A stretch of DNA of 64,000 nt from Corbicula japonica (lineage: Eukaryota; Mollusca; Bivalvia; Venerida; Cyrenidae): assembly GCA_038501625.1 (NCBI GenBank), contig JAZAYU010000003.1, forward strand, positions 5,160,796 through 5,224,795. Reading direction: 5' to 3'. Shown here one piece after another: positions 35,761 through 49,000 of this stretch; within the stretch, counting starts at the first letter, position 1; the number at the start of each line of letters is the position of its first letter. Below the pieces are notes generated by a model. The model had not been told where the DNA came from and made no database searches. It was given only the letters and a program-made list of their open reading frames with translations. The position numbers and the translations under genes are program-made.

Positions 35761-37824
35761 CTGAAACATACAATTATCCCAACTCGAAAGTGTACATGTT
35801 CGAAGCACTTACAGTCGATCTAATCTAGTTTACGGTAATTATTGTTATTTCTATTTCAAGGTTGATAATATACATTTTTACCATAAAAGCGTCGACAAAA
35901 CTGCTGAAATCTCAATTTATCATACTACAAAAGATTAAATTAATGAACATTTAATGAATTGCTCTAAAGAAAGTGTTATCATATATCTGTATTTAAAACT
36001 GTCGTTTTCTGTAAATGCTCACATGTTTACTCCTAAAAAACCCTATTGTTGTACACTTGTTCTGGATGTTGGCATGTATTCAGATTGCTTTATCAATGAA
36101 TAATTTTGTTTGGGATTCAAACAAACTGTACATATACCTACAATATACTTATTTAATAAAAGAAATATAATCATTATTTTCGTCTTTAGAAGAAAAGTTA
36201 CTAAGCAGTTTAGGGCTTATGTCAACGGAATAATTACAATGCCTTTCTTCTTACGCACACGATCTTCTGTTTCTGTATGTAACACAATAATTTTCAAGCA
36301 TAGAAGGAAGTTATTTACATTCGTATGTATTTCTAATGACTGCTATGACGGCATCTTTTTCTGCTTTTGTCTCAAACTCAACCATGTCCCCGCCAAAACT
36401 ATCCGTTTTACAAAGAGCCTAAAACGTAAATAATACAGTATTTGATTGGATGGATATCGATAATTTCAATTGAACCGATAGTGTAAAGATTGTTGGTGGA
36501 ATTTAAGAAACCCAATGAAAAAGATCATCTTGGTATTGGTTATAACATTTGCTTTTTTTTTTAATTTTTGTAGTGATATCCGTGTTTTAAAAGCTTTTCT
36601 GTATTGCATAGACTACTTTCGATGAAATCTTTAACATTATTTCAAGCTCTAGAAAAGCGAACAAGCTATGAAATTTAAACCCATAAGATTATGTACGTAC
36701 AACGTCACAATCTAAAAATGGTAAATTTACAACTTGAAAAATTCATCTCTTTTATTACATATTTTAAAAGATACGAAACCATTTCCAATGGAAAGATTTA
36801 GATCGATAAAGTTTGATTGCTTTGCTGCAGTTTTTGTTTTTGTAAAGCTGAATTTCATTCAATAGGATAGATTTTGATGACCAGATAGGGAATATTGTTA
36901 TTATCTATATTAAAAAAATGAAAATGCATATAAGAAATTGCTACAACCAGATAAAAACACAAATTGTTAATATATATATCGATGTTTTGTTAAAGGCTGT
37001 AATAAAGTCATATTGATATTCGATAGAAGTCTCTTTCATAGCAATATAAAACATATCATCAATAAGTAGTGCGCAATTAGTACACGTTGGGATGCCTTTT
37101 ACTTGTTTATCAATACAGGAAACAAATATAACATGTATTACGGTATTATACAGTAAGAAAAAAAAAGAAACTCGATCAGGTCTTTAGATGTCCAAAAAGT
37201 ATATTTATCTCAAGAAACATCTGTTAAAAAGCTTTGTTTCATTACAAGCAATAAAGTGTTTGTTCTTGTACAAATCGTAAGAAATGAAAATAATATATTT
37301 GTTTCTTTTAAGAAAACATGGGAAAAACTTAATTATTTCCATTTTAAGAAGGTTTTTAAGGATCTGAGTGTAATTACACTTCTCGACTAAACCAATTTTT
37401 TAAAATTAAGAATGCCTGAATACTATATGGCATACAATGGTTTACAATATTTTTGAAGGGCTGTGTCCCATATGAAATTACAAAATATATATTTTTCAAA
37501 ATGAAAAGGAACCCATGCATTAATTTAACTACAAAGGAAGAAAAATCAAACTAAAGAAATTATGGCAGACAAATTTGAAAATATACAAATAAATTTGAAA
37601 ACATACAAACAAATTTGAAAACATACAAACAAATTTGAAAACATACAAACAAATTTGAAAACATATAAACTTACAATGGCAGCAATGAAATTGCTTGGTA
37701 CTGGAATTACCACGTAACATCTGCCCTGTACTTCAAACCATCCCGCCCCACAAGAAGACAAGTCTCCGCTGTGTACCACTAGCGAAATACAACAAGCCAT
37801 GATTATATTATCAGACTGGCCCAC
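35516..37824 (-). CDS. C-type-lectin-domain protein, three coding exons
   Basis: Three phase-compatible minus-strand exons: 37675-37824, 36319-36418 and 35516-35760. Joined, they give about 164 residues: a short hydrophobic start (possible signal peptide), the long-form CTLD opening CGAGWFEVQGRCY, a middle helix part (ALCKTD, GGDMVEFETKAE), then WVGAKG, WNSGLPL, GCLAFG, SDCL and VICEKR. The W, G and paired cysteines of the fold are in place. I see no EPN or QPD calcium-site motif, so sugar binding cannot be assumed. Many secreted bivalve lectin-like proteins act in immunity or in shell and mucus; the role here is unknown. The start could be Met at 37824 or 37800, or an upstream exon may exist. 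Confidence 0.8.
36319..36418 (-). CDS. CTLD gene exon 2
   Basis: Acceptor TTTTAG|GCT, donor GAAT|GTAAAT. 100 bases encoding ALCKTDSFGG, MVEFETKAEK and following. The longer plus-strand frame over this exon is its shadow. Confidence 0.75.
37558..37672. repeat. 20-base tandem repeat
   Basis: About five copies of a unit like ACAAATTTGAAAACATACAA. Confidence 0.85.
37675..37824 (-). CDS. CTLD gene exon 1
   Basis: Ends GCCATT|GTAAGT in phase 0. Contains CGAGWFEVQGRCY. A 20-base tandem repeat begins just inside the following intron. Confidence 0.75.
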
Positions 37825-39098
37825 TGGTTACTCACCTTAGACTCTTCGGTCAGTTCAACAAAACAAATTACTTAGCCTGATTGGTTAATCTCCGCCAGAT
37901 TAAATAAAAGTCTCTGTCAAATTTCTAAAGTGTTATGGCTATGTAAAAAACATATTATCAAAAATATTCGGAGCAAATCTTATTAATGTTATTTTGAACA
38001 TTTGATGAAAATAGATGGGTTGTTTATCTTAAGCGTATCAAATGCCAAATGCCAAGATCCGTATCAAGAAATGCCTCAGAAATAATTTACATTAATTAAA
38101 GTACAAAGGACGAAAATTTGAAAAAAACTTTATGTCTAAAGGTGCCATTCGAAACACTACGCGTGCATATTTATGCCACTTAGAATATTGTAATAGTCCG
38201 GATACATTTATATCCTGCATTTGCCGTTTCCTTCACATTTACCTCCAAGTAAAAAGAATGAAGCTAAAAGAAGAAGTGAACATTTAAAATCCATTTTAAA
38301 TGTGACAAGAATCAAAATATTTTAAGTTTAGGTCGTCTCTTATCAACGCGCAAAGATAAGGTCATAATTATACTGACCCAATATTCTTATGGATCGCTTC
38401 CACATACGCTATAATGGAAGAACTTCTCCCTGAAAGGAGGGAATTGAAAAATAGCTTTGCTGTTTCGGACTACATATAAGGTTCTTTTATTGTTTTGTAA
38501 AATAGGTTAAGAGACATGCCTTAAAAACTGCACTTAATTAATACACTCTCCACTCACATCAAACCAACCTTCTACTGAAATGAAGGTTGTATGCTCACTG
38601 AAATAGATGTTCTGCTTAAAATGAAATAGTTTAGCATATTATCTTATATAAGGCTTGATCAAACTTTTCTTATAAAATTAAAGATCTAAAACAACAGTTA
38701 TATAAGAACATCTTTAAAATCACTATAACTCATGATAAAACCCTTATTTTATTTCAAATAAAAATAGATAAAATATGTTTCGCGAATTAAGAAAAATCTT
38801 ACAAAATATGTTGTTTTTATTTTCGAAAAAGTAAACACGGAAAATGAATTCTCATTAAAAAATATTTTTTTCTTACTTCTGACCAATAGAATTTGTTCAA
38901 AATTTACCCAAATATTATTTTAATTCAAGAAAAACCTAGGTCATGCTTATTTTTGATAAAATACAAAATGTTTAAGACGTAAAATATTGTTCAAATCATG
39001 AAAAAAAAATAAAATACGTAAAAAGTCTAGCGTTAACTCATTTTTTTTCCAGAAAATATTTTTTCATACAAAGGCACGTTGATTACATTTAAAAGTAT
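37825..39098. other. AT-rich DNA, no gene recognised
   Basis: Nothing beyond short ORFs. An upstream exon or promoter of the lectin-domain gene may lie here. Confidence 0.4.
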
Positions 39099-39690
39099 GT
39101 ATTGACAGGCTTTAGTTATAACGTGCAACGCTGTTTTAATACAAAATGAGATTTTCAGATTATTGCGCGTGTATTGACAGGCTTTAGTTATAAAGTGCAA
39201 CGCTGTTTTAATACAAAATGAGATTTTCAGATTATTGCGCGTGTATTGACAGGCTTTAGTTATAAAGCGCAGCGCTGATTTAATACAAAATGAGATTTTC
39301 AGATTATTGCGCGTGTATTGACAGGCTTTAGTTATAAAGTGCAACGCTGTTTTAATACAAAATGAGATTTTCAGATTATTGCGCGTGTATTGACAGGCTT
39401 TAGTTATAAAGTGCAACGCTGTTTTAATACAAAATGAGATTTTCAGATTATTGCGCGTGTATTGACAGGCTTTAGTTATAACGTGCAACGCTGTTATGAA
39501 ACTGATCATTTTATTAACCATGCTCTCTCCCTCTCTTCTTCTTGACTGTGTGGGGAGGCTGTTTTTTCTGAATGTGGCGATTCCTGATATGCATATTTCA
39601 CCTTTTAATACAAAATGAGATTTTCAGATTATTGCGCGTGTATTGACAGGCTTTAGTTATAAGGTGCAGCGCTGATTTAATATAAAATGA
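39099..39690. repeat. 72-base satellite, six tandem copies plus one detached
   Basis: GTATTGACAGGCTTTAGTTA starts at 39099, 39171, 39243, 39315, 39387 and 39459, exactly 72 apart. A detached copy lies at 39605-39690 after an interruption. Because 72 is a multiple of three, one minus-strand frame stays open for 162 codons as a 24-residue repeat (ITKACQYTRNNLKISFCIK and five more). Confidence 0.9.
39505..39595. repeat. Dispersed repeat interrupting the satellite
   Basis: Resembles 1836-1916 (GACTGTGTGGGGAGGCTG, then GTGGCGATTCCTGATAT). Confidence 0.4.
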
Positions 39691-39979
39691 GATTTTTAGA
39701 TTATTGCAGCTTTTCATTTCAGTAAAAAGGTATCCCTGAAAAGGGGTTAAAAACTCTTAAAAATCAACATAATGTTTCTACTCAATATCATTTTTGTATA
39801 TCTTGTTTTTGTAACCAACATCATGCAAAGCTTCTTTCAAATCTAAAATGGTAAACAAAATTGATTTTTTTAGCAATCGTCTTTAAAACTGCTTAGGTAC
39901 TTGACGTCGCTCTTCATAACGAGAATATTAATATTTAAAATAGTTCACCTCTAAGGCTAGTTTTGTTTTTATCGAAATA

Positions 39980-41265
39980 AGTAATATTTGTCTATCCACC
40001 AAGGTATGGTGAAATTTTTATGGCGATTCTAGAATTGTCTATTCACCAGGTTCTGGTGAAATTTTCATGGTGATTGTAATATATGTCTATCCACCAAGGT
40101 CTAGCGAAAGTTTCCAGGTTGATTGCAATATTTGTCTATCTACCAGAGTAAACTGAAATTTCCATGTCGATTTGTTTATCCACGAGGGTAAAGAGAAATT
40201 TCATGGTGATTTCAATACATGTATTTGTCTTTTCACCAAGGTTACAGTGAAATTTTCCATGTTGATTGCAATATTTGACTACCTACCAGGGTAAATTGAA
40301 ATTTCAATGTCGATTTGTCTATCCACGAGGGTAAAGAGAAATTTTCATGGTGATTTCAATACATGTATTTGTCTTTTCACCAAGGTTACAGTGAAATTTT
40401 CCATGTTGATTGCAATATTTGACTACCTACCAGGGTAAATTGAAATTTCCATGTCGATTTGTCTATCCAAGAGGGTAAAGAGAAATTTCCATGGTGATTT
40501 CAATACATGTATTATATTGTATTTGTCTTTTCACCAAGGTTAAGTGAAATTTTCAATGTTGATTGCAATATTTGTCTATTCACCAAGGTTTAGTGAAATT
40601 TTTATGTTGATTGTGATATTTGTCTTTCCAACAGGGTTAAGTGCTTACTACACTCCTCCTCAAATCGGCAAAATGCCGTTCAATGAAACTTATGTATCGT
40701 TATTTTGCATATGGTAAGACAATTTAGAACAGTAAAGAAGAACAGCGAGATCTAAAAATTCCCTGAACTTCTATTTACATAAATTCACAAAAACCAAAAA
40801 AAACCACAAAACATCATTTTAAATGCCCACAAAAGTAATATGATACTGACAACAATGTCTTGTGTCCTCTTGACTTACATATGTAAACTTTATGAAATAT
40901 GAGTAAAAGTGTGTTTGACCTTCAATTTCCTGGTCGCGTAAACAATTATTGATTTCTCTTTTAGTAGTTGACATATATGTCTATTCACCATGTAAAGTGA
41001 AATTTCTATGGGGATTGCAATATTTGTTTTTCCACCTGGGAAAAGTAAAATGTCCAAGGAGATTGCAATATTGACATGGGAAGTAAAATTCCATGGTTAT
41101 TGCATTATTTTTCTATTCACCAGGGTCAAATAAATTTCCATGGCAATTGCAATATTGTCTATTCACCAGGATCAAATAAATTTCCATGGCGATTGCAATA
41201 TTTATCTATCCACCAGGTAGGCCTCATAGTAAAATTTTCATTGTGATTGCATTCAATAAGAATCT
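39980..41265. repeat. Degenerate tandem repeat, about 55-60 bases per unit
   Basis: Repeats of the form TTGTCTATCCACCAAGGT, then GTGAAATTTTCATGGTGATT and GCAATATTTG. Within it, two or three copies form a longer unit near 40160-40500. It is interrupted at 40641-40970 by a half copy of the TTAA foldback element. Confidence 0.8.
40641..40970. mobile_element. Half copy of the 690-base TTAA foldback element
   Basis: Corresponds to the left half of 43852-44542 (CACTCCTCC end, GGCAAAATGCCGTTCAATG, centre near TCTCTTTTAGTAGTTG) and stops near the centre of symmetry. Confidence 0.75.
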
Positions 41266-41604
41266 AAAGGCCAGACAACACTATCTTTTTTTTTAATTCC
41301 ACTAATACTTATCCATAAATATTTCATGGTATATTTGGATTTAAAAAAGAACAACAATTCTGCTGAAAATTTGAAAATATAATTGCATGTAGATCCAGCA
41401 GAATTTACAAATAAACTATACCATTAACAACAGTTTCATCCAATTAACAACATGTTTTGCTGCATTATGATTGTACAATATTTGAATTAATAATATTTAC
41501 ACGAAAATTTCTTCACTGTCCATTGTACACACAATTTCCTATTGTTTTATCATAAGCAGCTGAGCTTTAGTACTAATACAAATTGAATAAATTCAACTGA
41601 AATT

Positions 41605-41842
41605 TAACCCTTTATTCCATAATTACAACTTTTATCACATGGCAAACAGTGAGATCCAGATCAGATTGCACATCTGTGCCATGTGATCATAATCTACACT
41701 GTTTTGCTTCTTTGTCATATGTAACCTAATGAATCTGTAAAAGCCAACAGTGCAGATCCTGATCAGATCGCAAATATGTGCTGGTTGATAAGAAAAAACG
41801 CTGTGATAAAAGGAATACACAAGGAGTAGAGGGTAAAGTAAG
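41605..41842. repeat. Double-hairpin TTAACCCTTT MITE, copy
   Basis: Degenerate copy with GTGAGATCCAGATCAG and CAGTGCAGATCCTGATCAG hairpin arms. Confidence 0.65.
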
Positions 41843-42319
41843 CATGTAACATGTAGATAAAGGTCTGTAGCACTTTGAACATTAACTTGAAATGTTCACA
41901 CTTCTCAGATTTAATAGCACCATACTCTGAAGACAGACACACTGACCATGAAATGAAATGAAATATTATAAACATGATCAATATTATATAAACAATATGC
42001 TGCAATTACAAATATAAGGTTTTGTTCAACAATATGCTAAAGAATTCTACTGGATTCAGATCTAAGCCTTTCATTTAAGAAGTCTGGATTTACTGAGTAA
42101 CATATTTCACTATGCATACATCATATCAGGGTGTTTTCTTTTTCAGATTAAAAAGCACAATAAGGCTGACTTGTTTTACAAACTGTGCAACAGGAACCTT
42201 TAATAAAATTGAAAAAAGAAGAAAAAAAATAAAGAGAAACACTGAATCATAATTAACAGGGAAAAATATGTTTTCCTTTTGAAAGATTTTTGGAATATGA
42301 TGTATTTCTTATTAATCTT

Positions 42320-42535
42320 TTAACCCTTTACTCCATATATAGACATTTTAATGCTTGTGCAACAAGTGTAGATCCAGATCAGCCCTCATGTCTGTGCCAT
42401 CTGATCAGGATCTACACTGATTAATTTTAGATTTGTTAGGTTATTTTTTATGAATATGCAACCAGCGCTGATCCCGATATGGATCTACACTGGTCGCTTA
42501 TATGTGAAAATGCGTATAAATAGTGTAATGGGTAT
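42320..42535. repeat. Double-hairpin TTAACCCTTT MITE, copy
   Basis: Opens TTAACCCTTTACTCCATAT; the second hairpin is partly lost. Confidence 0.65.
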
Positions 42536-42877
42536 AGGTAGGATAAATCAGACAGGTGCATCTGCTTCATAAATTGATATATATCATCATTTTATCATTG
42601 AACACCAAAAGATAATGCTGTTATTTGCTGCACTAAAGAAGAAATTCTCATATAACTTAAATTGCAATTAACTTAATTGCTTACAATAATAGTGGTTCAT
42701 AATAGTTATTTCTGCAATACCTTTTATGCTATCTATCTGGTTCGATTAATCTAAATGTTTTAGCAGTTAAGTAAAGGTTGATATTACAACAAAGTAATAA
42801 TCTTGCATCTTCTAAAGTCTAGCTACACTACAGAACCTGCTGACTGGTCATTTTGATGTTGTCGGCATGATTGAGCT

Positions 42878-43038
42878 CTACTGGAGCATAGAAATCAGCA
42901 AGGCTTCCAGTTTTACAGCATCTGCAGCAAACTTCCGGATCCCGTCGGAGAGTTTATCATTGGCCATGGTGTCTTCATTCATTTCCCAGCGGAAAATTTT
43001 CTCATTTATCTCCACCTTGTCAATGTCTAACTTCTTAG
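42878..43038 (-). CDS. TALDO1: Transaldolase terminal exon
   Basis: Acceptor TTTTACAG|CTAAG. Encodes the block ending [17 protein letters not shown] plus ALLISMLQ, then TAG at 42878-42880. The overlapping plus-strand frame is a shadow. Confidence 0.92.
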
Positions 43039-46000
43039 CTGTAAAATAAAACAAAAATTATTCATCAGAATTTAACCCATTCCTTCAAATTGCACCTAGC
43101 ATAATTGACATCCATTTAAATAACAATGATGATTATGTTTTTATCCACTGAATAACGACTGGAACATCACAGATAGGCCTAAAGACGTTATGAAGCGATA
43201 ATTAACCTTTAGCCCGCAGGGCTACCTTTTCAAACAGCTTATTAAGTAACGCTCATTTGTGTTGTTCGTAAAGCATTGTATAAGCCACAAATTTTGAAAG
43301 TATGAAATTATCCCTACTGTGAAAGTTAAGTTGGGAATTTTTTAGAGAATTCATGACGGTCAGGAAAATAGCAAAAATATTATGCTTGCAAAAAAACCCA
43401 TATATATATTCTTAAATACTGAATTTTGACGACAAATTACATTTAGGGTTGAACTTGATTCAATATAAGAATAGACTGAAACCCAAATGTTTTTCACACA
43501 CAAAAAGTTATATTGATTCAATTTTTGTATTTTCACTTAAAACTGTTCACATTACTTCACCTAATAGGATCATTCTGGTAAATAATGTGTGCATGTTTTT
43601 TATGATGAAATACAAGTGACATGAAATATTTAAACATATATCAATACCTGTTAAATTTTTATAGTTTACAGTTGAGAACTTTAAATTAAATTTGTTTCCA
43701 ATTTTAAAGACTGTTTAAACATTGTAAAGTAGGATTTTTTTTTATAAAACATGGATTGAAAACCAAAATTTTAAGTATAAAATAATGTTTTAATGATCAA
43801 ACTGATTTAGATGATGGCCAATTCTATAGAATTAAACTCTGTAAAACTTAAGGGCTTGCCACACTCCTCCCAATTCTATTCATCGAGAAAAAGAAAATTA
43901 TCAAAATCTCAATAACGGCAAAATGCTGTTAAATGAAACTTTGCACAAATGTATGTTATTAATGTATCTTTATTTTGCAGATGGTAAGACACATTAGAAC
44001 AGTAAAGAAAAATAGCGAGATCTAAAAATTCCCTCAACTTCTATTTACATAAATTCACAAAAACTAAAGAACACAAAACATCATTTTTAATGCCCACATG
44101 AGTAATATGATACTGACAACAATCTATTGTGTCCTCGTGACTTACATATGTAAATTTTACGAGATATTAGTAAAAGTGTGTTTGACCTTCAATTTCCTGG
44201 TAGCGTAAACGGATGACGACCACTGATTTCTCTTTTAGTAGTTGAAAGATTTTTACAAAGTACACAACATTTTCTTGTCAGTATCATTTCGCTCACGTGG
44301 GAATTTAAAATTATGTTTTGTATCACTTATTTTTTGTGAATTTATGTAAATAAAATTTCAAGGAAATTTTAGGTCTGGCTTTGTTTCTTTACTTTTCTAA
44401 CTTGTCTTACTGTATGCAAAAAAAAGATACATTAGTAACATTCATTTGTGCGAAGTTTATTTGAACGGCATTTTGCCAACATTGAGATTTTGATAATTTT
44501 CTTTTTATCGATGAACAGGATTGGGAGGAGTGTGGTAAGCCCTTATTTCAATGAACACTTATGTATTCTGAGAAACATTTTGCTTAACTCTTTGAAGTTT
44601 GGCTAAATCTTTTAATTCTGTGTTGGTAGCAAAATCATTCGCAATTTAAATGATTTTCTAGACTTCAGTTGTTAAATACAAGTACAAGAAGTTGTCAAGT
44701 GTTACCTGTCTTAACACTGAGCTGTTCCCCAAAATCCTCTGTGGACTTGGATAATTTATCAAGCAGTGAAGGACTGAAAACACATTACAAAATATTTAAA
44801 ATCCAAACATAAAACTGATATATTACATATGTTGTCACGACAGAACATAAACAAAACATGAACATTTTAACAATGCTCCATTTCCATCATATAGTAACTT
44901 AAACTGATTAACACAGTTTGTCCTTGGCTGTGATAATGATGCAAATGCATCTAAATGCAAATCCAAATGCATCTAATAATAAGTTAAAAATCACAACAGC
45001 AGTTCTGTTGTGATAACTGTTCCAAAACACTTCTCTTGTGTTTCTCTACGTTGTCTGTGATAGGATGCAATGCTATGTTAACCATTTACTTCATACACAT
45101 CTTGAACAGTGTAGATCCTGTGCTGTCTGATCAGGATCTACTGTTCACTTACAAGCAGTGTAGATCCAGATCAAACTGCATTGGTTTGCAGGCTGATCTG
45201 ACTCTTCACTAGTTGCCCATTGGATAAAACCTGTGCCCAAGATCATAAAACAAAATCTGGAGATCAGTCTCAAATCTCAAGGATCTGATTGGCTGAAATG
45301 GCGACCAGTCGCCATTTCAGCCAATCAGTGCCCAAGATCATAAAACTCAATCTGAAGATCAGTCTCAAAACTCAAGCATCTGATTGGCTGAAATGACCAC
45401 CAGTCGCCATTTCAGCCAATCAGATGCTTGAGATGTGAGACTGATCTCAAAACTTAGTTTTATGATCTTGGGCCCTGATCCTTGAGATTTGAGACTGATC
45501 TCAAAACTTAGTTTTATGATCTTGGGCCCTGATCCTTGAGATTTGAGACTGATCTCAAAACTTAGTTTATTGATCTTGGGCCCTGATCCTTGAGATGTGA
45601 GACTGATCTCAAAACTTAGTTTTATGATCTTGGGCCCTGATCCTTGAGATTTGAGACTGATCTCAAAATTTAGTTTTATGATCTTGGGCACAGGTTATAA
45701 AACATTGAAAAATATCAAGAAACTTACGATATAGTAAGGAGATCACACCCAACGAGCCCTTTGATTTGATCAGTGTTTCTAAATGAGGCACCCATAACCA
45801 CAGTTGCATAGTCATACTTCTTGTAGTAATTGTATATTCTTGTTACACTTTTTACTCCTACAAAAAACAATCAATCAGTTATTGTAAAGTTAAGCTGTTC
45901 CAACACAAGCTCATGAAACTTACATTTGGATATCAGTATCAAAATTCCAGCATTCAATTGGTCTGATTTAAACCAATCAGGTACTTGAAATTATAAACTG

Positions 46001-49000
46001 GTCTCAAATCTGAAGTTATATGATATTGGGCTCTGCACACATGCATTTGATTGGTCTGTTTGAAGAGTGATCTAAAATTCAACCAGGTTGTTGTCTAGTC
46101 TCCAGGCTCACTTTTATTATCTTCATGAATGGCCAACTCATACATGGGATATATTATCTTAGAGACATACACATGCCTGTGTCTCAGACAATTATTTGAT
46201 TTTGTTAACAAGGACACCAGAACAAGCATTTAAGCCTTAAATTGGCTTTACAAGTGCTCTGTATCATCAAAAGCTTAGAATCATTCAACTTACAATGGCT
46301 AAGAAACTGAACTATTTCAATACGAAAATAACAAACTGGTCTTAAATTAAGATTTATTATCGAAGAAGAGATACCCAATTTCTAAAATCTAGGCTTCTGA
46401 GTCAGAATTCACACTTAAACAACCCGTGTTTCCATATCATAAGTAAATATTTACATTCCTATTGATTTCTTCGTTTAAAAAAATTCGGTTCATTTTGCAT
46501 GAATCGCATGACCCGTAATGACGTCAGTAACGTCATGGCTGTTACTATTGAAAACTCCCACGTATTACTCCCCCTTTTCACTTAATACTAATTTTTGAAA
46601 GCGTTCGACTTAAGTTTATTTAAAGAAAAAAATTAATAAAATGTAAATATAAGTAATGATTCTTTTTTTGGTGTGGTTCATGCAGATTGGACGTGCACGC
46701 GAGAGCTGGCAAATTTACCATAAAGCGCTAGCGCGCTTTATGGATTTGCCAGCTCTCGCGTGCACGTCCAATCTGCATGAACCGCACCAAATAAGAATAA
46801 TTCCTTAAATGAAGGTTTTTCCAATTATTTAATAATGATTTTTTAAAACACAGGAGCTAAAATATCATAACTATTCTACAGTACATCATAACACATTTTA
46901 ATCTAACAAAAGAACTTAAACGTAAGTTTAATGTACATGTACACTTAAACCTTACCTGGATCGCTGAGGTAGTCAAATGTTTTCTGGTCTGTGTTCTGAA
47001 CAAACCAGTCAAAGATACGACCAACAAATGGTGAGATTAATGTCACTCCAGCTTCTGCACATGCCACAGCCTAAACAGAAAACAACATAGATATTGTAAG
47101 AGAGACAAAGCAGCCTATACATTTGTATTGCAGAATTATCTCTGCAGGGACACAGAACTACCTCCACTGGAACACAACAACATCAACATAAACTTCTCTA
47201 CATTCTTTGTATTAGCAAACTCTTTGCTACACAAAATATAAATATTGTCTTCAACCTGAGAATAATTTAATTTTGATGTTCCAGAAATATTTAATCAAGT
47301 TAACAATAATAAGAGTATACACTAGACAAGGTTCATGCTTGTGTTATTCCCTACATACACTTTAATAACAAAGATCTCAGTTGAACTGAATTTATACTGT
47401 GACACTTGGAAGGTTCAATATACTGGTATTAATGAAATGCATAGTTTAAATTCTTTAAAAAAATTAATTACAACATTTTTATATATTACCTGATGGAAGT
47501 TGAACAGCAGTGTCATGTTACAATGTATTCCATATTCTTGTTCCAAAACCCTGAAAAATATACCAGTCTGATGTAATCAAAGGCAAGCATCTCTAATCAG
47601 AAGCTTGATATTCGACAAGTTAGAGGTTGCTCACTTTCAACTAATCAGGCTCTAAGGTTATAAAACTAAGAATTTAAAGAATGTGTAACCCGGCTATGGT
47701 TGAGATAGTACAAGTGCGGTACTAACTCAACCATAGCCGGGTTACATAATGTAACCCAGCTATGGTTGAGTTAGTACCGCACTTGTACTATCTCAACCAT
47801 AGCCGGGTTACAAATGTAAAGCAGTCTCAGATCTTAAGCTTCCCATTGGTCAGTTCTGAGATTGGTTCTCAAATTCAACCAGATTACTGAGATCACAGAC
47901 TGATCTGACATCTTGGTTTCATAATCATGTGGTATATTCCCTGGAATGCCAAAAAGTGTCTGTATATTACAAGGAATTAGCATTCTGATTAATATCATTC
48001 AAGTGCAAATTTAATATGTCTTATTTTGGTTGTCAACTTAAAATTTTCAAGATCCAATCAATAACAGTTTCAATTTATTTTCTGACCTTACCAAGATTTA
48101 TTTTTAACATCACATGACCGAGTTCCTAACTTGTTCCAAGTCTTATTGAGAAATCTTTCGGAGCACTGTGTAAAACACAATCTTTTATAAAAATAGAAGC
48201 CTAATATTTACAAATGCCTTACAACCCATCTGTCTTCTTTACTTATCTTTAACATTCTGACCTGTGCCCAAGATCATAAAACTAAGTTTTGAGATCAGTC
48301 TCAAATCTCAAGCATCTGGCTGAAATGGGGACCAGTCGCCATTTCAGCCAATCAGATCCTTGAGATTTGAGACTGATCTCAAAACTTAGTTTTATGATCT
48401 TGGGCCCAAGTTTATTCAAAATATGATGATTACTTTTATGAACATACTGACTTACCATAACAAGGATTTTAATTTATATGAAATCATGGCTAACTTTTAA
48501 AAGTAAGACTTTCATTCTTTTACCTATGAATTAACCTAAGATTTTGGACATATGTGTACACCACAACACATATTGTTATTATTTCATTTTGTTGATACAA
48601 ATTACTGATCCCTGTTAGCATAAATTTGCAGAATTTTATATATTTAACCCTTTCCTTGATATATAAACATTTTTACACATGTGCGACCAGTGTAGATCAA
48701 GATCAGCCGGCACATCTGTGCCGTCTGATCAGGATCTGCAATGGTCGCATCTTGGTGAGAAATAACCTAATGAATAAAAAAGCGAACAGTTTAGATCATC
48801 AGACGACACGGATGTGCCAGCTAATCTGGATCTAAACTGTTCGCCCTAGCAATAAAGGTGTATCTATGGAGGGAAGGGTTAACAGGTACCCCAATGATTG
48901 TTAAATTCTGCAGAAGATTGACATTTGGGCACTTCACTTTGCATGAAAACATTTGTAGACTAACCCTTTTACTTCATATATAATCCTTTTAATGCACATG

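Noticed and set aside
36110..36433. A 107-codon plus-strand ORF
   Set aside because: The opposite strand carries CTLD exon 2 with good splice sites and fold residues; the plus frame is a shadow.
39033..39521. A 162-residue repeat protein
   Set aside because: Explained by a 72-base satellite whose unit length is a multiple of three; no splice, domain or start-site support.
45365..45691. A 108-residue repeat protein on the minus strand
   Set aside because: It is the 54-base amplification of a palindromic element arm.
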